Counted from the first letter of the stretch, positions 52,572 to 64,000 are shown. The stretch is DNA of 64,000 nucleotides from Prochlorococcus sp. AG-355-J04 (GCA_003280885.1 QCDN01000001.1:1-64000); one strand, 5' to 3'. Notes: generated from the sequence alone by a model not told the origin. Program-made: numbers and translations.

Positions 52572-52735
52572 TAAAGGTTTCAGAAGGATAATAGTTTTTT
52601 CTAAATTTTATTAATATTATTTTGTATCTAAACACACTAAATCATATTCTGACTGGCAAATTTAGGCTTAAAAGCATAAATAAATATTGACTTTTAATAT
52701 ATTCAAGCCATTATTTACTTAACTAAATATTCTGA

Positions 52736-53137
52736 ATGCATATTAATGATGCGGTTTTTTTAGAGGATTTATGTCCTAAGTTCAGATTGAGACAATGGCG
52801 AAAGTCTATTCATAGGTTTACAGGAAAAAGTTGTATATATTGCGGAAAACCATCTGAATCTATTGACCATGTAATACCAAGAAGCCAAGGAGGGTTAAGT
52901 ACAACAGAAAACTGCGTCCCTGCATGTCTTTCCTGTAATGGAGATAAATCAGATGAAAATGCTTTGTATTGGTACAGAAGGCAAAAATTTTACGATCCTC
53001 GAAGAGCAATGGCTATAAGAGCTTGGTTAGAAGGAGATTTAAGATTAGCTATCAGATTACTGCAATGGGCTAATCCTAACTTTAAGGTAAAAAATAAAAA
53101 TTATGAAAAAGATGAATCAAAATATAAAGCAGCTTGA
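52736..53137 (+). CDS. HNH endonuclease
   Basis: CIYCGKPSESIDHVIPRSQGGLSTTENCVPACLSCNGDKSD (CxxC...DHVIPRSxGG...CxxCN). Confidence 0.95.
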   Translation: MHINDAVFLEDLCPKFRLRQWRKSIHRFTGKSCIYCGKPSESIDHVIPRSQGGLSTTENCVPACLSCNGDKSDENALYWYRRQKFYDPRRAMAIRAWLEGDLRLAIRLLQWANPNFKVKNKNYEKDESKYKAA

Positions 53138-53284
53138 CTACCAAACATTACATATATTTCTAGAGTTATAACTCTCACATATATTTGCCAATTCATTTGG
53201 CGATTCTGGGAATATTAAAATTGTCGAAAATGAAAGAAGAAATACTAATAATTTTTGGTAAAGTTTAAAGTTAATTAAACTCAT
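53138..53284 (-). CDS. Small putative secreted peptide (48 aa)
   Basis: MSLINFKLYQKLLVFLLSFSTILIFPESPNELANICESYNSRNICNVW within the tracked 53138..53368 ORF; signal-like helix then two Cys. Confidence 0.4.
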   Translation of the reverse strand: MSLINFKLYQKLLVFLLSFSTILIFPESPNELANICESYNSRNICNVW

Positions 53285-53400
53285 TTCTTTCTCTATAAGA
53301 CGGGGATAACTTTTGCTGATATAGAAAGTTTTTGATTTCAAATCGGACTTAAGAGCTGTCTTCATCATTTTTTAATACATATGTACTACTTTAACCAAGC

Positions 53401-54279
53401 ATGAAAAAACCTGCAAGTTTACTCGGAAATAAAAATAAATTTTTGATTTTAGGATGTGGTTTCAGTGGTAATTTTTTTGCAAAAACGATTCGAAAATTTG
53501 GGTGCACTGTTTTAACAAGCTCAAGATCTGTAAGCAGAGATCCAAATAGTTTTGTTTTCAACAGTGAAAATGATGCGATTCCTGATGAAAAAATTTTTGA
53601 TGGAGTCACTCATATTCTTAGTTGTATTCCTCCTGATAAAAATGGTAACGATCCTGTATTGGAAAGACTTCAAAGTAAGCTAAAAGATTTATCCCTTGAA
53701 TGGGTTGGTTATTTATCTACCACAGGAGTATATGGAAACACCGAAGGCGGTTGGGTTTCTGAGATAGATCAGCCTAATCCTTGTCAAAAAAGAAGCCGCA
53801 ATAGATTAAATTGTGAAACAAAATGGATTGAATCTAGTTTGCCCGTGCAAATTTTTAGATTACCTGGCATTTATGGACCTGGAAGATCAACGTTTGAAGC
53901 AATCAAAAATCAGAAAATTCGAGTTATTTTAAAAAAAGCTCAAGTTTTTTCAAGAGTTCATGTTGCTGATATTACACATGCGATTATTTATTTATTACAA
54001 AATAAAGATTGTTTAAAGTTTCACCAAATCATTAATATTGCTGATGATGAACCCTCTTCTCAAATCGAGGTAATTCAATATTGTTACGATCTACTTGGTT
54101 TAAAAATGCCAAATCCAATATTATTTGAAGAAGCAAAAAAGGAATTGTCACCTATAGCTCAATCGTTTTGGGTGGAAAATAGAAGAGTCTCTAATAAATT
54201 ATTATGCGAAACTCTTGGATATAAACTAGTTTACAAAAACTATAAACTAGGCTTAAAAAACTGCTTTTTAAATAGTTAA
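53401..54279 (+). CDS. NAD-dependent epimerase/dehydratase (SDR, YeeZ-like)
   Basis: LILGCGFSGNFFAKTI, GYLSTTGVYGNTEGGWVSE, RLPGIYGPGRS. Confidence 0.9.
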   Translation: MKKPASLLGNKNKFLILGCGFSGNFFAKTIRKFGCTVLTSSRSVSRDPNSFVFNSENDAIPDEKIFDGVTHILSCIPPDKNGNDPVLERLQSKLKDLSLEWVGYLSTTGVYGNTEGGWVSEIDQPNPCQKRSRNRLNCETKWIESSLPVQIFRLPGIYGPGRSTFEAIKNQKIRVILKKAQVFSRVHVADITHAIIYLLQNKDCLKFHQIINIADDEPSSQIEVIQYCYDLLGLKMPNPILFEEAKKELSPIAQSFWVENRRVSNKLLCETLGYKLVYKNYKLGLKNCFLNS

Positions 54280-54300
54280 AAATAAATTGAAAAACTTTTT

Positions 54301-55335
54301 ATGAATATTAAAAAAACTAATAATACTATTAAAATTGTTTTAAGCGTTGGAGATGAGTCTGGGATAGGTCCTGAAATAATTTTAAAAGCTCTTTGTTCTG
54401 ATGAGTTACCCAACAATATCGACTTTACATTGGTAGGTTCTAAACAAAATCTATTAAATACATATACAAACCTCAAAGCTCTTGGTTTAGAAAAACTAGC
54501 TAATCCAAATTCTTTGCAAATTTATGATTTCGAAATTTCTCCATCTGATGACAAATCTAAATCGAGTTATGGTAATTCAAGTTTCTATTACTTAACAAAA
54601 GCAATCGAAATTGTAAGGCAATATCCTAATTCAGCACTTGTTACTGGCCCAATCTGTAAGAAATCATGGTCACTAGCGGGTCATTACTTTTCTGGACAGA
54701 CCGAAGTATTAGCAAAATCATGTGGCATAAAAAATGTTGGAATGTTATTCACAGCTAAATCCCCAATAACAGGTTGGAGATTTAATACACTATTAGCCAC
54801 AACCCACATACCACTTTGTGAGGTGCCAAAAAGGCTAAATACAAAATTAATTCACTCAAAATTAGATCTTTTCAAAGAATTTTGTGTTAGATATAACAAA
54901 AAACCTATTTTAAAAGTTGCGGGATTAAACCCTCACGCTGGCGAAGAGGGTATTTTAGGTAATGAAGAGAAAGAATGGCTTAATGATTCATTGATTACTT
55001 GGAATGAAAAGAATAAAGATATTGAATTATTAGGACCTATATCACCAGATAGTTGCTGGAACTCCTCCGCAAAAGCTTGGAAAAACAAAGATGCTGAAAA
55101 ACATGATGGGATTCTTGCTATGTATCATGATCAGGGTTTAATACCAATTAAAGTTATAGCTCTTAATTACTCAGTAAATACCACAATAGGATTGCCTTTT
55201 ATAAGAACATCTCCAGATCATGGTACGGGGTTTGATATTGCTGGCAAAGGGATAGCTCAATCGCAAAGCATGATAGAGGCTATAAAGACTGCAGTGGAAA
55301 TGACTAAAAATTCAAGACTGCTTAACGCGCATTAA
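54301..55335 (+). CDS. pdxA: 4-hydroxythreonine-4-phosphate dehydrogenase
   Basis: SVGDESGIGPEIILKAL, GPICKKSWSLAGHYFSGQTEVLA, AGLNPHAGE, MYHDQGLIPIKV, TSPDHGTGFDIAGKG. Confidence 0.97.
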   Translation: MNIKKTNNTIKIVLSVGDESGIGPEIILKALCSDELPNNIDFTLVGSKQNLLNTYTNLKALGLEKLANPNSLQIYDFEISPSDDKSKSSYGNSSFYYLTKAIEIVRQYPNSALVTGPICKKSWSLAGHYFSGQTEVLAKSCGIKNVGMLFTAKSPITGWRFNTLLATTHIPLCEVPKRLNTKLIHSKLDLFKEFCVRYNKKPILKVAGLNPHAGEEGILGNEEKEWLNDSLITWNEKNKDIELLGPISPDSCWNSSAKAWKNKDAEKHDGILAMYHDQGLIPIKVIALNYSVNTTIGLPFIRTSPDHGTGFDIAGKGIAQSQSMIEAIKTAVEMTKNSRLLNAH

Positions 55336-55815
55336 AACTTGCCCAAATTCAACTGGGGTTCCATTTTCAACTAGGATCTCTACTATTTCAGCGTTAAATT
55401 CAGATTCGATTTCATTCATCAACTTCATAGCTTCCAAAATACATATAGTTTGGCCGACCTGAACATTACTTCCTAGCTCTACAAATGGCTCCTCACCAGG
55501 CGCTGCAGCCCTATAAAATGTTCCTACCATAGGAGAAGTGATTTCAGTAAGATCTGAACGCCCAGGAGGTGCTACCTGAGGGGCTTCAGGCTCATTAACT
55601 ATTGAGACATTATCATTAATGGATTTTTGAGCAATTGATTGCCTATCAAATGAAGTATTAGAAACTAAATTATTAACAACTTGGTTCTGATCAAATATAT
55701 TCCTTTTTATTTCGAGTTTAAAATCCTCTCCCTCTAGCGAGAACTCTTGTATATCACTTGTAGAGATTTTCTCTATTAAGCGATTTAAGTCATCATGATC
55801 TAATTTCATAGCCAT
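55312..55815 (-). CDS. accB: Acetyl-CoA carboxylase biotin carboxyl carrier protein
   Basis: ICILEAMKLMNEIE biotinyl-lysine motif. Confidence 0.97.
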   Translation of the reverse strand: MAMKLDHDDLNRLIEKISTSDIQEFSLEGEDFKLEIKRNIFDQNQVVNNLVSNTSFDRQSIAQKSINDNVSIVNEPEAPQVAPPGRSDLTEITSPMVGTFYRAAAPGEEPFVELGSNVQVGQTICILEAMKLMNEIESEFNAEIVEILVENGTPVEFGQVLMRVKQS

Positions 55816-56375
55816 TAATTTTCACGTCCAAGATAACTGTCATTACGAGTATCAACTTTAATCATTTCTCCCACAGAAATAAATAAAGGAACCATAACTT
55901 GAGCACCTGTTTCTAGAATAGCCGGTTTCGTGCCCCCACTAGCAGTATCACCTTTAACTCCAGGATCAGTTTCAGTAACTTTCAAAGTGATAGATATTGG
56001 AAGTTCGACTTCTAGAACTTTACCATTATGAAAAATTACATTAACCTCCATTCCCTCTTTCAAATACTTAGCACCTTTACCGATTTGTTCAGAGGTGAGT
56101 CTTGTCTCTTCAAAACTTGTCATGTCCATAAAAACATAATCACCAGACTCCACATAAGTATGCTGCAGGTTAGACTTCTCAAGGATAGCCTGCTGTAGTG
56201 ATTCTCCGGCTCGAAAAGTTTTTTCAACCACGTTGCCGCTTTGAACTGATTTTAATTTTGTTCGCACGAAAGCAGAACCCTTGCCAGGCTTGACATGTAG
56301 AAATTCTACAACACGCCAAACTTGTCCATCCAATTCGATGGTAGTACCTGTGCGAAAATCGTTACTGGAAATCAT
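55815..56375 (-). CDS. efp: Elongation factor P
   Basis: Start placed at [42 protein letters not shown]. Confidence 0.97.
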   Translation of the reverse strand: MISSNDFRTGTTIELDGQVWRVVEFLHVKPGKGSAFVRTKLKSVQSGNVVEKTFRAGESLQQAILEKSNLQHTYVESGDYVFMDMTSFEETRLTSEQIGKGAKYLKEGMEVNVIFHNGKVLEVELPISITLKVTETDPGVKGDTASGGTKPAILETGAQVMVPLFISVGEMIKVDTRNDSYLGREN

Positions 56376-56418
56376 TCCTGTATTACTCCCCCAAGGATCA
56401 TAAACCTGCAAGAGTGCT

Positions 56419-57510
56419 ATGCAAAAATTCTTATCAAATCAGAACAAACTTTTCTTAATTCTATCAATTGTAATTTTACAGGTTTTTCTCTTAAAACCGA
56501 TTCAAGTATTAGCTGATTTACCTACTGGAAATGCAGTTAAAGACCCTAGTGCAATCCTCAGAAACGCCCTCCCTATCAAGCAAGTTGAGTTACAAGAACT
56601 TCAACACAAATTAGAAGAAACTAGTGACCTTGTAAGAGGAGGAAGATGGCCCGCTCTTATGAAAACTGTTACAAAATGTCAATCTTTACTAAAAAAATAC
56701 CAGAGTAAAATTATTCAAGAATTGCCAAATGATAAAAAGAAAATTGCTGAAAAAATATTTTTAGATCTCAAAGAAAATTTTGATAGTCTTCAAGATTATT
56801 CTAAATCAAAGGATAAATACTCATTTATAGCGACCCGAAGAGATGCTTTAGATAAAATAGGGGGATTAGAAGAATATTTTCTACCAAATGACTTTCCATA
56901 CTCTATTCCCCAAGAATTTGATAATTTACCACGATTACTGGGCAGAGCAAAAGTCAATATAAAAACCTCCAAAGGAGATATGCAAGCAATTGTGGATGGA
57001 TTTAACGCCCCACTTACAGCAGGAGCATTTATAGATTTATCTTCAAAAAACTTCTACAAAGATTTACCTATCAACAGAGCAGAAGAATTTTTTGTACTGC
57101 AAACAGGTGATCCAATTGGTGAAGATATTGGTTATATAGATCCTGAAACAAACGAAGAACGTCACGTTCCCTTAGAAATTAGAATTCCTGATGAACAAGA
57201 TACCTTTTATAATCAAACTTTTGAAGATTTAGGTCTTTACACAGAGACTCCAACATTACCTTTTGCAACACTTGGAACTCTAGGATGGTCCCATTCAAAT
57301 ACCGCAGTTGATGATGGCTCATCGCAATTTTTCTTCTTTTTATATGAAGCCGAATTAAATCCAGCAGGTCGCAATTTAATTGACGGGAGGAATGCTGCCT
57401 TTGGTTACGTTGTAGATGGATTTGATGTATTAGAAGAGCTTACTAAAGATGACACAATTATTTCAATTGATGTTTTAGAAGGTATTGAAAACCTCAAATT
57501 AAATGCATAA
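56419..57510 (+). CDS. Secreted/lumenal cyclophilin-type peptidyl-prolyl isomerase (TLP40-like)
   Basis: Signal-like N-terminus, helical region, cyclophilin domain [43 protein letters not shown]. Confidence 0.9.
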   Translation: MQKFLSNQNKLFLILSIVILQVFLLKPIQVLADLPTGNAVKDPSAILRNALPIKQVELQELQHKLEETSDLVRGGRWPALMKTVTKCQSLLKKYQSKIIQELPNDKKKIAEKIFLDLKENFDSLQDYSKSKDKYSFIATRRDALDKIGGLEEYFLPNDFPYSIPQEFDNLPRLLGRAKVNIKTSKGDMQAIVDGFNAPLTAGAFIDLSSKNFYKDLPINRAEEFFVLQTGDPIGEDIGYIDPETNEERHVPLEIRIPDEQDTFYNQTFEDLGLYTETPTLPFATLGTLGWSHSNTAVDDGSSQFFFFLYEAELNPAGRNLIDGRNAAFGYVVDGFDVLEELTKDDTIISIDVLEGIENLKLNA

Positions 57511-58489
57511 AGAAATATTAGAAGATATTGGGGAAAAAGAATTAATAAATAGGCTAGGAAAATTTATGCCTAAAAACCAAATTTCAGATGATTGCGCTTT
57601 AATCAAAGCTAAAAATGAGAATTTACTTGTTAATACTGATTCTATGGTGGAAAATGTTCATTTCAATGACATTACTATTTGTCCTGTGGACCTTGGGTGG
57701 AAAGCAGTTGTTAGCAACATCTCTGACTTATTATCCAGTGGAAGCAAGAAAACTATAGGCATTACAATAAGCCTAGTTCTACCTACTAGAACTGAGTGGA
57801 TTTGGGTTGAAGAGTTATATAAAGGAATAAATAAAGCTTTAAAAAAATATGGCGGCATAATTCTTGGAGGAGATTGCTCAAAAGGGAATCAAAAAGCCAT
57901 ATCAATTACTGCTTTTGGGATTCAAGGTGAACTTGAATTACGAAGAAACGCTTGTAAACCTGGAGATGTCATCTTAACTACAGGAATTCATGGTCTTAGC
58001 AAACTAGGATTTTTAATTAAAAATAAAATTAATTTAGAAAATGATATTTCTCTTAATAAAAGATTAATCAATAAATCCATTAAACATTTTTGTCGGCCTA
58101 CAGTTTACCCAAATTTTCTAAAAAATCTTATAAAAACTCGCTCCAATAAAAAAATCAAAAGAATAGGGTGTACTGATAGCAGTGATGGTCTATTTCAAGC
58201 TTTACAAGATTTAGCAAGTGCTAGCAAATGCAAAGCAATTATCAATTATGAAAAAATACCCAAAGATAAGGATTGGCCAAGAGGAGATAAATGGGACGAA
58301 TATTATTTTTTTGGAGGTGAAGATTACGAATTAATTTTCTCCTTGCCAAAAAAGTGGGCAAAGAATTTATCTAAACTTGATAAAAATATTAACGAGATTG
58401 GTTTTTTTGCTGATGGTGAACCATCAATAGAATTTAAAAATAGTAACAAAAACAAATTATTAAATAACACACCTTTCAAGCACTTTTAA
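57503..58489 (+). CDS. thiL: Thiamine-monophosphate kinase
   Basis: DDCALI, NTDSMVENVHF, DLGWKAVVSNISDLLSSG, GGEDYELIF. Confidence 0.95.
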   Translation: MHKEILEDIGEKELINRLGKFMPKNQISDDCALIKAKNENLLVNTDSMVENVHFNDITICPVDLGWKAVVSNISDLLSSGSKKTIGITISLVLPTRTEWIWVEELYKGINKALKKYGGIILGGDCSKGNQKAISITAFGIQGELELRRNACKPGDVILTTGIHGLSKLGFLIKNKINLENDISLNKRLINKSIKHFCRPTVYPNFLKNLIKTRSNKKIKRIGCTDSSDGLFQALQDLASASKCKAIINYEKIPKDKDWPRGDKWDEYYFFGGEDYELIFSLPKKWAKNLSKLDKNINEIGFFADGEPSIEFKNSNKNKLLNNTPFKHF

Positions 58490-59512
58490 TTATTCCCAAT
58501 TTTTTGCAACAATCTCTGCTAAATCTACAACTCTCTGACTATAACCCCACTCATTGTCGTACCATGCAAGCACCTTTACAAGGTTGTCTCCAATACACAT
58601 AGTAAGGTCACTATCTACAATTGATGATTCATTAGTACCTGCATAATCGCTTGACACTAATGGTTCATCTCCATACTTAATAATCCCTTTCATAGAGCTT
58701 AGAGATGATTCCTTGAGAGCATTATTGACTTCTTCAGATGTAACAGATTTAGAAGATTCAAAAACAAAATCTACTGCTGAAACGTTTGGAGTTGGAACTC
58801 TCATTGCAATTCCCGTTAATTTGCCTTTCATTTCTGGGTATACCAGAGCAACTGCTTTTGCAGCTCCTGTAGAAGTAGGAACGATGTTAGTAGCAGCGGC
58901 TCTAGCCCTTCTTAGATCTCTATGACTATTATCTAAAATTCTTTGATCCCCTGTATAACTATGAATTGTAGTCATCAAACCTTTGTTAATCCCAAAAGTT
59001 TGGTCTAAAACTTTAACTACTGGAGCTAAACAGTTCGTTGTACAACTAGCATTACTCAAAATATCATAATCTTTATGTTTATATGTATCAGCATTGACTC
59101 CAACTACATAAGTACCAACGCCATCACCTTTACCAGGAGCAGTTAAGATGACTTTTTTTGCTCCTACCTCTAAATGCTTACTTGCACCAACGTCTGTGTT
59201 AAATACTCCAGTAGATTCAATAACCAAATCTACACCCCAATCTTTCCAAGGGAGATTCATTGGGTTTCTATCAGAGAAACATTTAATTGTCTTGTTATTA
59301 ATTACAAAAGTATCATCAGTATATTGAATATCAACACCATCAAGTTGACCAAGAACTGAATCGTACTTTAATAGATGAGCGTTAGTCTTAGGATCTGAGG
59401 TAACATTAATTCCAACTACTTCAATATTGGTGTAAGCCCCTCTACTAAGCCAACAACGCATAAAGTTTCGACCAATTCTGCCAAAGCCGTTAATTGCAAC
59501 ACGCAAAGTCAT
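58490..59512 (-). CDS. gap: Glyceraldehyde-3-phosphate dehydrogenase (type I)
   Basis: [44 protein letters not shown]. Confidence 0.98.
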   Translation of the reverse strand: MTLRVAINGFGRIGRNFMRCWLSRGAYTNIEVVGINVTSDPKTNAHLLKYDSVLGQLDGVDIQYTDDTFVINNKTIKCFSDRNPMNLPWKDWGVDLVIESTGVFNTDVGASKHLEVGAKKVILTAPGKGDGVGTYVVGVNADTYKHKDYDILSNASCTTNCLAPVVKVLDQTFGINKGLMTTIHSYTGDQRILDNSHRDLRRARAAATNIVPTSTGAAKAVALVYPEMKGKLTGIAMRVPTPNVSAVDFVFESSKSVTSEEVNNALKESSLSSMKGIIKYGDEPLVSSDYAGTNESSIVDSDLTMCIGDNLVKVLAWYDNEWGYSQRVVDLAEIVAKNWE

Positions 59513-59704
59513 AACTAATAATTTCTAAATGATTAACCTAAGTTGCTGATCATACTGAATTTTGTGCAATAACGTAAGGTTTTTTTGATTTATTAAGCAA
59601 ATAAGTCTAGTTTTGTATTAATTCAAGAAAAAAAACATTTTTTTTTAAGAAAAAATAGCAAAATTTTACCTAGAAGTTATTTTGATTTAAGTAAAAGATA
59701 AACA

Positions 59705-61123
59705 TTGGATAAAAAATTACTGTTGAAAAGTCATTTTCATTTTATTGGGATTGGTGGTATTGGGATGTCAGCATTAGCAATAGGTTTACTTAAAAAAGGT
59801 TGTTCAGTTTCAGGATCTGATTTAGTTAAAAACGATGAAACTAAAAAATTGGAGAAATTAGGCGCAGTAATCTTTACTTCTCAAATTCGACAAAATATTG
59901 AATTTGTTATTTCAAAATTTACCAACAAATTGATTAATTTTGTTGTAAGCTCCGCGATCAAGCCAGAAAATGAAGAATTTCTATACTGCAGAGAAAAAAA
60001 TTTATCTATAAAACATCGTTCAGAGATACTTGCAATGCTAATGCGCACTTATACTACATTGGCGGTAGCCGGCAGCCACGGAAAAACATCAACCAGTACA
60101 TTTCTTTCTACAATACTTGAGTTATGTACGCGTAATTCTTCTTCAATAACTGGAGGAATAATTCCTATTTACAACTCTAATTGTCATTTAGAAAATACAA
60201 AATACTTAGTAGCTGAAGTTGATGAATCTGATGGGACAATTAACAAATATAAGTCTGATATCGGAATAATCAATAACATTGATTTTGATCATTGCGATCA
60301 CTTTTCTAATTTAGGTGAAGTCATATCTTCTTTTAAAAGTTTTGCTAAAAACTCTAAAAAAATACTACTTAATTTTGATTGTGAAACCACAAGAAATAAT
60401 TTTTATTCTAATTGTAAGTGGTCAAACACTACGGCTAAAAACGTAGCTTATGCAATAATTCCGACTGAAATTAATGCAAAGTATACAATTGGAAAATATT
60501 ATGAAAATGAAAATTTTATTAGTAATTTAAATATTCCAATTCCAGGTTTGCACAATCTATCTAATATCACCGCAGCAATAGCAGCTTCAAGAATGATAGG
60601 AGTAGATTTTATAGAAATTAAGAAAAATATAAAATATCTTAAACTCCCGAAAAAAAGATTTGAATTCAGAGGCCAAATAGATGAAAGAAGTTTATATGAT
60701 GATTATGCACATCACCCAAACGAAATAAAAGAGACGATTAGATTAGGAAGATTATTGATTCAGCAAAAACATAATAATAAAAGTCAAAACGGTAGATTAA
60801 TAGCTATATTTCAACCTCATAGATACTCGCGGGTGAAGCAATTTACTAAAGAATTCGCTGAAGAATTATCAAAGGCAGATGTTATTTATGTAACCAGTAT
60901 TTATGGAGCAGGAGAAGGAAACGAAGATAAAATTACTTCGAAAATGATCACTGATCTGATTTATAAAAAAAATAAAAATGTTAGTTACATAAATAATTAT
61001 TATGAAGTTACAAAGAATTTTTACGAATTAACTCAAAAAGGGGATTTAATTTTGAATATGGGGGCTGGTGATTGTCATAATTTCTGGTCAATTTTAAATG
61101 AGAAAAACAATTATAGTAGATAA
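59705..61123 (+). CDS. murC: UDP-N-acetylmuramate-L-alanine ligase
   Basis: FIGIGGIGMSALA, AGSHGKTSTST, DDYAHHPNEI. Confidence 0.97.
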   Translation: MDKKLLLKSHFHFIGIGGIGMSALAIGLLKKGCSVSGSDLVKNDETKKLEKLGAVIFTSQIRQNIEFVISKFTNKLINFVVSSAIKPENEEFLYCREKNLSIKHRSEILAMLMRTYTTLAVAGSHGKTSTSTFLSTILELCTRNSSSITGGIIPIYNSNCHLENTKYLVAEVDESDGTINKYKSDIGIINNIDFDHCDHFSNLGEVISSFKSFAKNSKKILLNFDCETTRNNFYSNCKWSNTTAKNVAYAIIPTEINAKYTIGKYYENENFISNLNIPIPGLHNLSNITAAIAASRMIGVDFIEIKKNIKYLKLPKKRFEFRGQIDERSLYDDYAHHPNEIKETIRLGRLLIQQKHNNKSQNGRLIAIFQPHRYSRVKQFTKEFAEELSKADVIYVTSIYGAGEGNEDKITSKMITDLIYKKNKNVSYINNYYEVTKNFYELTQKGDLILNMGAGDCHNFWSILNEKNNYSR

Positions 61124-61130
61124 CTAATGT

Positions 61131-62024
61131 ATGAATAAAAAAATTTTTTCTGAAAACTGTAATTTAAGTAGTTATACAACTATAAAAGTGGGAGGAGTAG
61201 CTGAATATTTTGCTGAGCCAAGAAGCATTGAAGAACTTTCGTATTTAATAAAATGGGCTAATTTAAACAAACAAAGATGTCAAATAATTGGCGCAGGTTC
61301 AAATCTTTTAATAAATAATATTTTCATAAAAGGCTTAGTTATTTGTACAAAAAAGTTGAAATCACTCAAGATAGAACCATATTCAGGAATTGTTGAAGCA
61401 GAAGCAGGTGTAATGCTCCCAACATTATCTAATTCTCTCGCTAAAAAAGGATTACAAGGAGGAGAATGGGCTGTAGGAATTCCAGGAACATTAGGAGGAG
61501 CAATTTATATGAATGCTGGCACAGGTAATTTATCTCTAGCAAAAAATCTTATTTCAGTAAAAGTTATAAATAATAAAACTCATGAAAAACTTGAAATTGA
61601 AAAAAAAGATATCAATTTTGAGTATAGATTTAGCTCTTTTCAAAGAAATGATTTAACAATTATTAGTGCAAGATTACATTTTGAACCAAATGGAAATCTA
61701 GAACAATTAATTCAAACAACCAAAAATAATCTTAAATTAAAAACAGAAACACAACCATATCATCAACCAAGTTTTGGTAGTGTTTTTAAAAATCCTGAAA
61801 ATAATTATGCAGCAAAATTAATTGATGATATGGGTTTAAAGGGATTTAAAATTGGCGGTGCTGAAATTTCTAAAATGCATTCAAATTTTATAATTAACAC
61901 TTCTTCAGCAAGTTCAAATGATATTTATGAATTAATAACAGTAATTCAACAAAAAGTACTACAAAACAAAGGGATTTATTTGCAACCGGAAGTAAGAATG
62001 ATTGGTTTTGACTATCCTAACTAA
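61131..62024 (+). CDS. murB: UDP-N-acetylenolpyruvoylglucosamine reductase
   Basis: [46 protein letters not shown]. Confidence 0.96.
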   Translation: MNKKIFSENCNLSSYTTIKVGGVAEYFAEPRSIEELSYLIKWANLNKQRCQIIGAGSNLLINNIFIKGLVICTKKLKSLKIEPYSGIVEAEAGVMLPTLSNSLAKKGLQGGEWAVGIPGTLGGAIYMNAGTGNLSLAKNLISVKVINNKTHEKLEIEKKDINFEYRFSSFQRNDLTIISARLHFEPNGNLEQLIQTTKNNLKLKTETQPYHQPSFGSVFKNPENNYAAKLIDDMGLKGFKIGGAEISKMHSNFIINTSSASSNDIYELITVIQQKVLQNKGIYLQPEVRMIGFDYPN

Positions 62025-62041
62025 AGAAACGTTTTTACAAA

Positions 62042-62392
62042 ATGGCGGGTTTTGGACTTCCTAACTTTGGACAACTTACAGAAGCTTTTAAAAAAGCTAA
62101 ACAAATTCAGCAAGATGCTCAAAAATTACAAGATGAACTTGAAAATATGGAGATTGAAGGCAAAAGTGATGATGAAATGGTAAGAGTTTGGATAAGTGGA
62201 AACCAACTTCCTTTAAAGGTAGAAGTACAAGAAAACATCTTAAATGCAAATAAAGAACAAATAGAACACAATATCCTACAAGCTATTCAAAAAGCCCATG
62301 AATTATCAACTACAACTATGAAAGAGAGGATGAATGATTTGACTGGTGGATTAAATCTTAATCTTCCTGGTTTTGATAATAGTGACTCTTAG
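62042..62392 (+). CDS. YbaB/EbfC nucleoid-associated protein
   Basis: [29 protein letters not shown]; downstream of murB. Confidence 0.93.
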   Translation: MAGFGLPNFGQLTEAFKKAKQIQQDAQKLQDELENMEIEGKSDDEMVRVWISGNQLPLKVEVQENILNANKEQIEHNILQAIQKAHELSTTTMKERMNDLTGGLNLNLPGFDNSDS

Positions 62393-63275
62393 AAGACTCA
62401 ATCATTTCCTTATAAAAAGAATATCTTTCGAAGGATTTATTTAAATTACATCCCTCATCTTTTAAATGTAAGCAGTTACGAAATTTACACTTAATTCCTT
62501 CTTCGATTACCTGTTTATATATTTCTGAATAAAGATTTGGTAATAACTTAATATCAACCTCTAAAGGTTGCATATTAAAACCAGGAGTATCCACGATGTA
62601 ACTTTGATTCGATATTGAAAATAACTCAACATTTCGAGTAGTATTTTTTCCTCTCTTAATTTTATTGGAAACTGGAGCAGTACTATTTTGAAGACCAGGA
62701 ATAATCATATTTAGCAAAGTAGTTTTGCCAACTCCGGATGGGCCCATAAAAATTGAACATTCTTTTTGCTTTAAATCGGCTAATAAATTTTTAAAGCAAT
62801 CAGATTTCTCTAAATTTAAAGTTATTACTTCGTAACCCCATTTCTCAAATTTATCAAGTAGATATGATCTTCTCTTATCAGAAATTAAATCACACTTTGT
62901 TAAAACTAATGAGACTTCAACTCCCATTGATTCTGCTGATATCAAAAACCTATTAACTTGTGATAAATTTAACTCTGGTTCTTGAACGGAAAAAGTAACG
63001 TATATGTTAGAAATATTTGCAACTGAGGGTCTAACTAAAAGATTTTTTCTTTTTTTTAGACTAGTAATTACTGCGCGTTTACTTTTAAAATCAATTTTTT
63101 CAATCGCAACTTCGTCTCCAACATAAATTAATTGATCCTTGAAATTGATAGACTTCTTAACCTTACATAAAAATTTCTTGCTATTTCCTAAGTTTTCTTG
63201 ATTTTTTAAATCAACTAAAAAAAAATCATTAAATTTTTTCGTAACTAAACCTAAATATTTAATATTAGTTTTCAT
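62358..63275 (-). CDS. rsgA: Ribosome small-subunit GTPase RsgA
   Basis: Permuted GTPase: LTKCDLIS before [20 protein letters not shown], Zn motif [14 protein letters not shown]. Confidence 0.95.
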   Translation of the reverse strand: MKTNIKYLGLVTKKFNDFFLVDLKNQENLGNSKKFLCKVKKSINFKDQLIYVGDEVAIEKIDFKSKRAVITSLKKRKNLLVRPSVANISNIYVTFSVQEPELNLSQVNRFLISAESMGVEVSLVLTKCDLISDKRRSYLLDKFEKWGYEVITLNLEKSDCFKNLLADLKQKECSIFMGPSGVGKTTLLNMIIPGLQNSTAPVSNKIKRGKNTTRNVELFSISNQSYIVDTPGFNMQPLEVDIKLLPNLYSEIYKQVIEEGIKCKFRNCLHLKDEGCNLNKSFERYSFYKEMIESSKSHYYQNQED

Positions 63276-63495
63276 TCAATATTTTTATTTTTATAAATTT
63301 TTCATTTTCTTTGATTTGTTTAAACAAACATCCCATCTCTTTTAAATTTTTTAATACCATTTCTTCTGGTTCACCTTTATCTAGTTCAACAATAAGTTGT
63401 TCGTTTTTAGATAATTTCTCCAAAGCCAATTTAATTTTGACAACATTTAAAGGACATGGAACAGATTTAAGATCCAAATACTTTAAGGAAGTCAT
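63265..63495 (-). CDS. TusA-family sulfurtransferase-like protein
   Basis: YLDLKSVPCPLNVVKIKLALEKL. Confidence 0.85.
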   Translation of the reverse strand: MTSLKYLDLKSVPCPLNVVKIKLALEKLSKNEQLIVELDKGEPEEMVLKNLKEMGCLFKQIKENEKFIKIKILNEN

Positions 63496-64000
63496 TAAGA
63501 TTCTTTACCAAATAATTTACTAAAAAGTCCACTACTGGAATTAATATTTTTATCTGAATATTGAGAAGCTAAACCCTCTAAAAGCTCTCGTTCTCCGTCG
63601 GTTATACGAGTTGGTAATTTTACTTTTACTAAGACTTCATGATTTCCTCTCGCAACCGGATTACCAAGTCTAGGTACCCCTTTATTCTCAAGTGAAAGAG
63701 TTGTATTTGGCTGCGTACCACTTGGAATTTTTAAATTAACATCTCCATCAACTGTAGTAATTTTAACAGTGTCACCTAAAATAGCTTGTAGATAACTCAC
63801 TACTATTTCTGAGTAAATAGTCACACCATCTCTTTTAAGTTTTGAATCATTCTTAACCTTTATAAAAACATAAAGATCACCAGGTGGACCCCCTTTCAAA
63901 CCAACATTTCCCTCACCGGAAACTCTTAATTTAGTGCCAGTATCAACTCCTGCAGGAATATTTATTCTTAATTTTTTTCTGACTTGCTTCACTCCATTAC
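63495..64000 (-). CDS. dnaJ: Chaperone DnaJ, C-terminal part (runs off window end)
   Basis: NGVKQVRKKLRINIPAGVDTGTKLRVSGEGNVGLKGGPPGDLYVFIKV; frame stays open to window end. Confidence 0.95.
   Translation of the reverse strand, partial: NGVKQVRKKLRINIPAGVDTGTKLRVSGEGNVGLKGGPPGDLYVFIKVKNDSKLKRDGVTIYSEIVVSYLQAILGDTVKITTVDGDVNLKIPSGTQPNTTLSLENKGVPRLGNPVARGNHEVLVKVKLPTRITDGERELLEGLASQYSDKNINSSSGLFSKLFGKES

Noticed and set aside
52736-53137. HNH endonuclease as a homing or defence element
   Set aside because: Free-standing, not inside an intron/intein, no flanking repeats or partner genes; looks like a conserved cyanobacterial HNH protein
58713-58925. 70 aa plus-strand ORF antisense to gap
   Set aside because: Antisense of a highly conserved gene; no independent support
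1-64000. CRISPR arrays, rRNA operons, transposase/integrase genes, restriction-modification systems
   Set aside because: None seen; the adenine-methylase-like NPPY protein at 24149-25273 carries THUMP-type RNA methyltransferase context rather than R-M

Overview
The window is a gene-dense, AT-rich stretch of a picocyanobacterial chromosome. Gene content, the low GC visible by eye and the tmRNA tag peptide (ANKIVSFSRQTAPVAA) all point to a high-light Prochlorococcus. Most of it is ordinary core genome: pgm (partial), sufBCDS, def, a HIT-like protein, an SbmA/BacA-like ABC transporter plus Hli, Ycf66, psbX, YggT, accC, tRNA-Leu, smc, a THUMP methyltransferase, ssrA, parA-like, argJ, coaE, gatB, ndk, speA, alaS, a flavodiiron pair, PBP2, guaA, cbiD, a class V aminotransferase, pdxA, accB, efp, a cyclophilin, thiL, gap, murC, murB, ebfC, rsgA, a TusA-like protein and dnaJ (partial). 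No rRNA, CRISPR array, integrase or transposase was seen. The strongest non-routine signal is at about 27861-29655. A YadA-like trimeric autotransporter gene sits between two copies of the 3' end of argJ (17 bp perfect, about 29 bp imperfect direct repeat). Just inside both ends are paired 11-bp-period TGTCATATT repeats that look like recombinase arm sites. I interpret this as a small integrase-less inserted cassette. Other points of interest are a circularly permuted two-piece tmRNA gene with only about 6 nt between the pieces, a tRNA-Leu whose anticodon reads AAG, a stand-alone LigD 3'-phosphoesterase-like ORF next to smc, a RecB/Cas4-like nuclease without CRISPR, and a flavodiiron paralogue that has lost most metal ligands. 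All family calls come from reading motifs by eye; no database search was possible.
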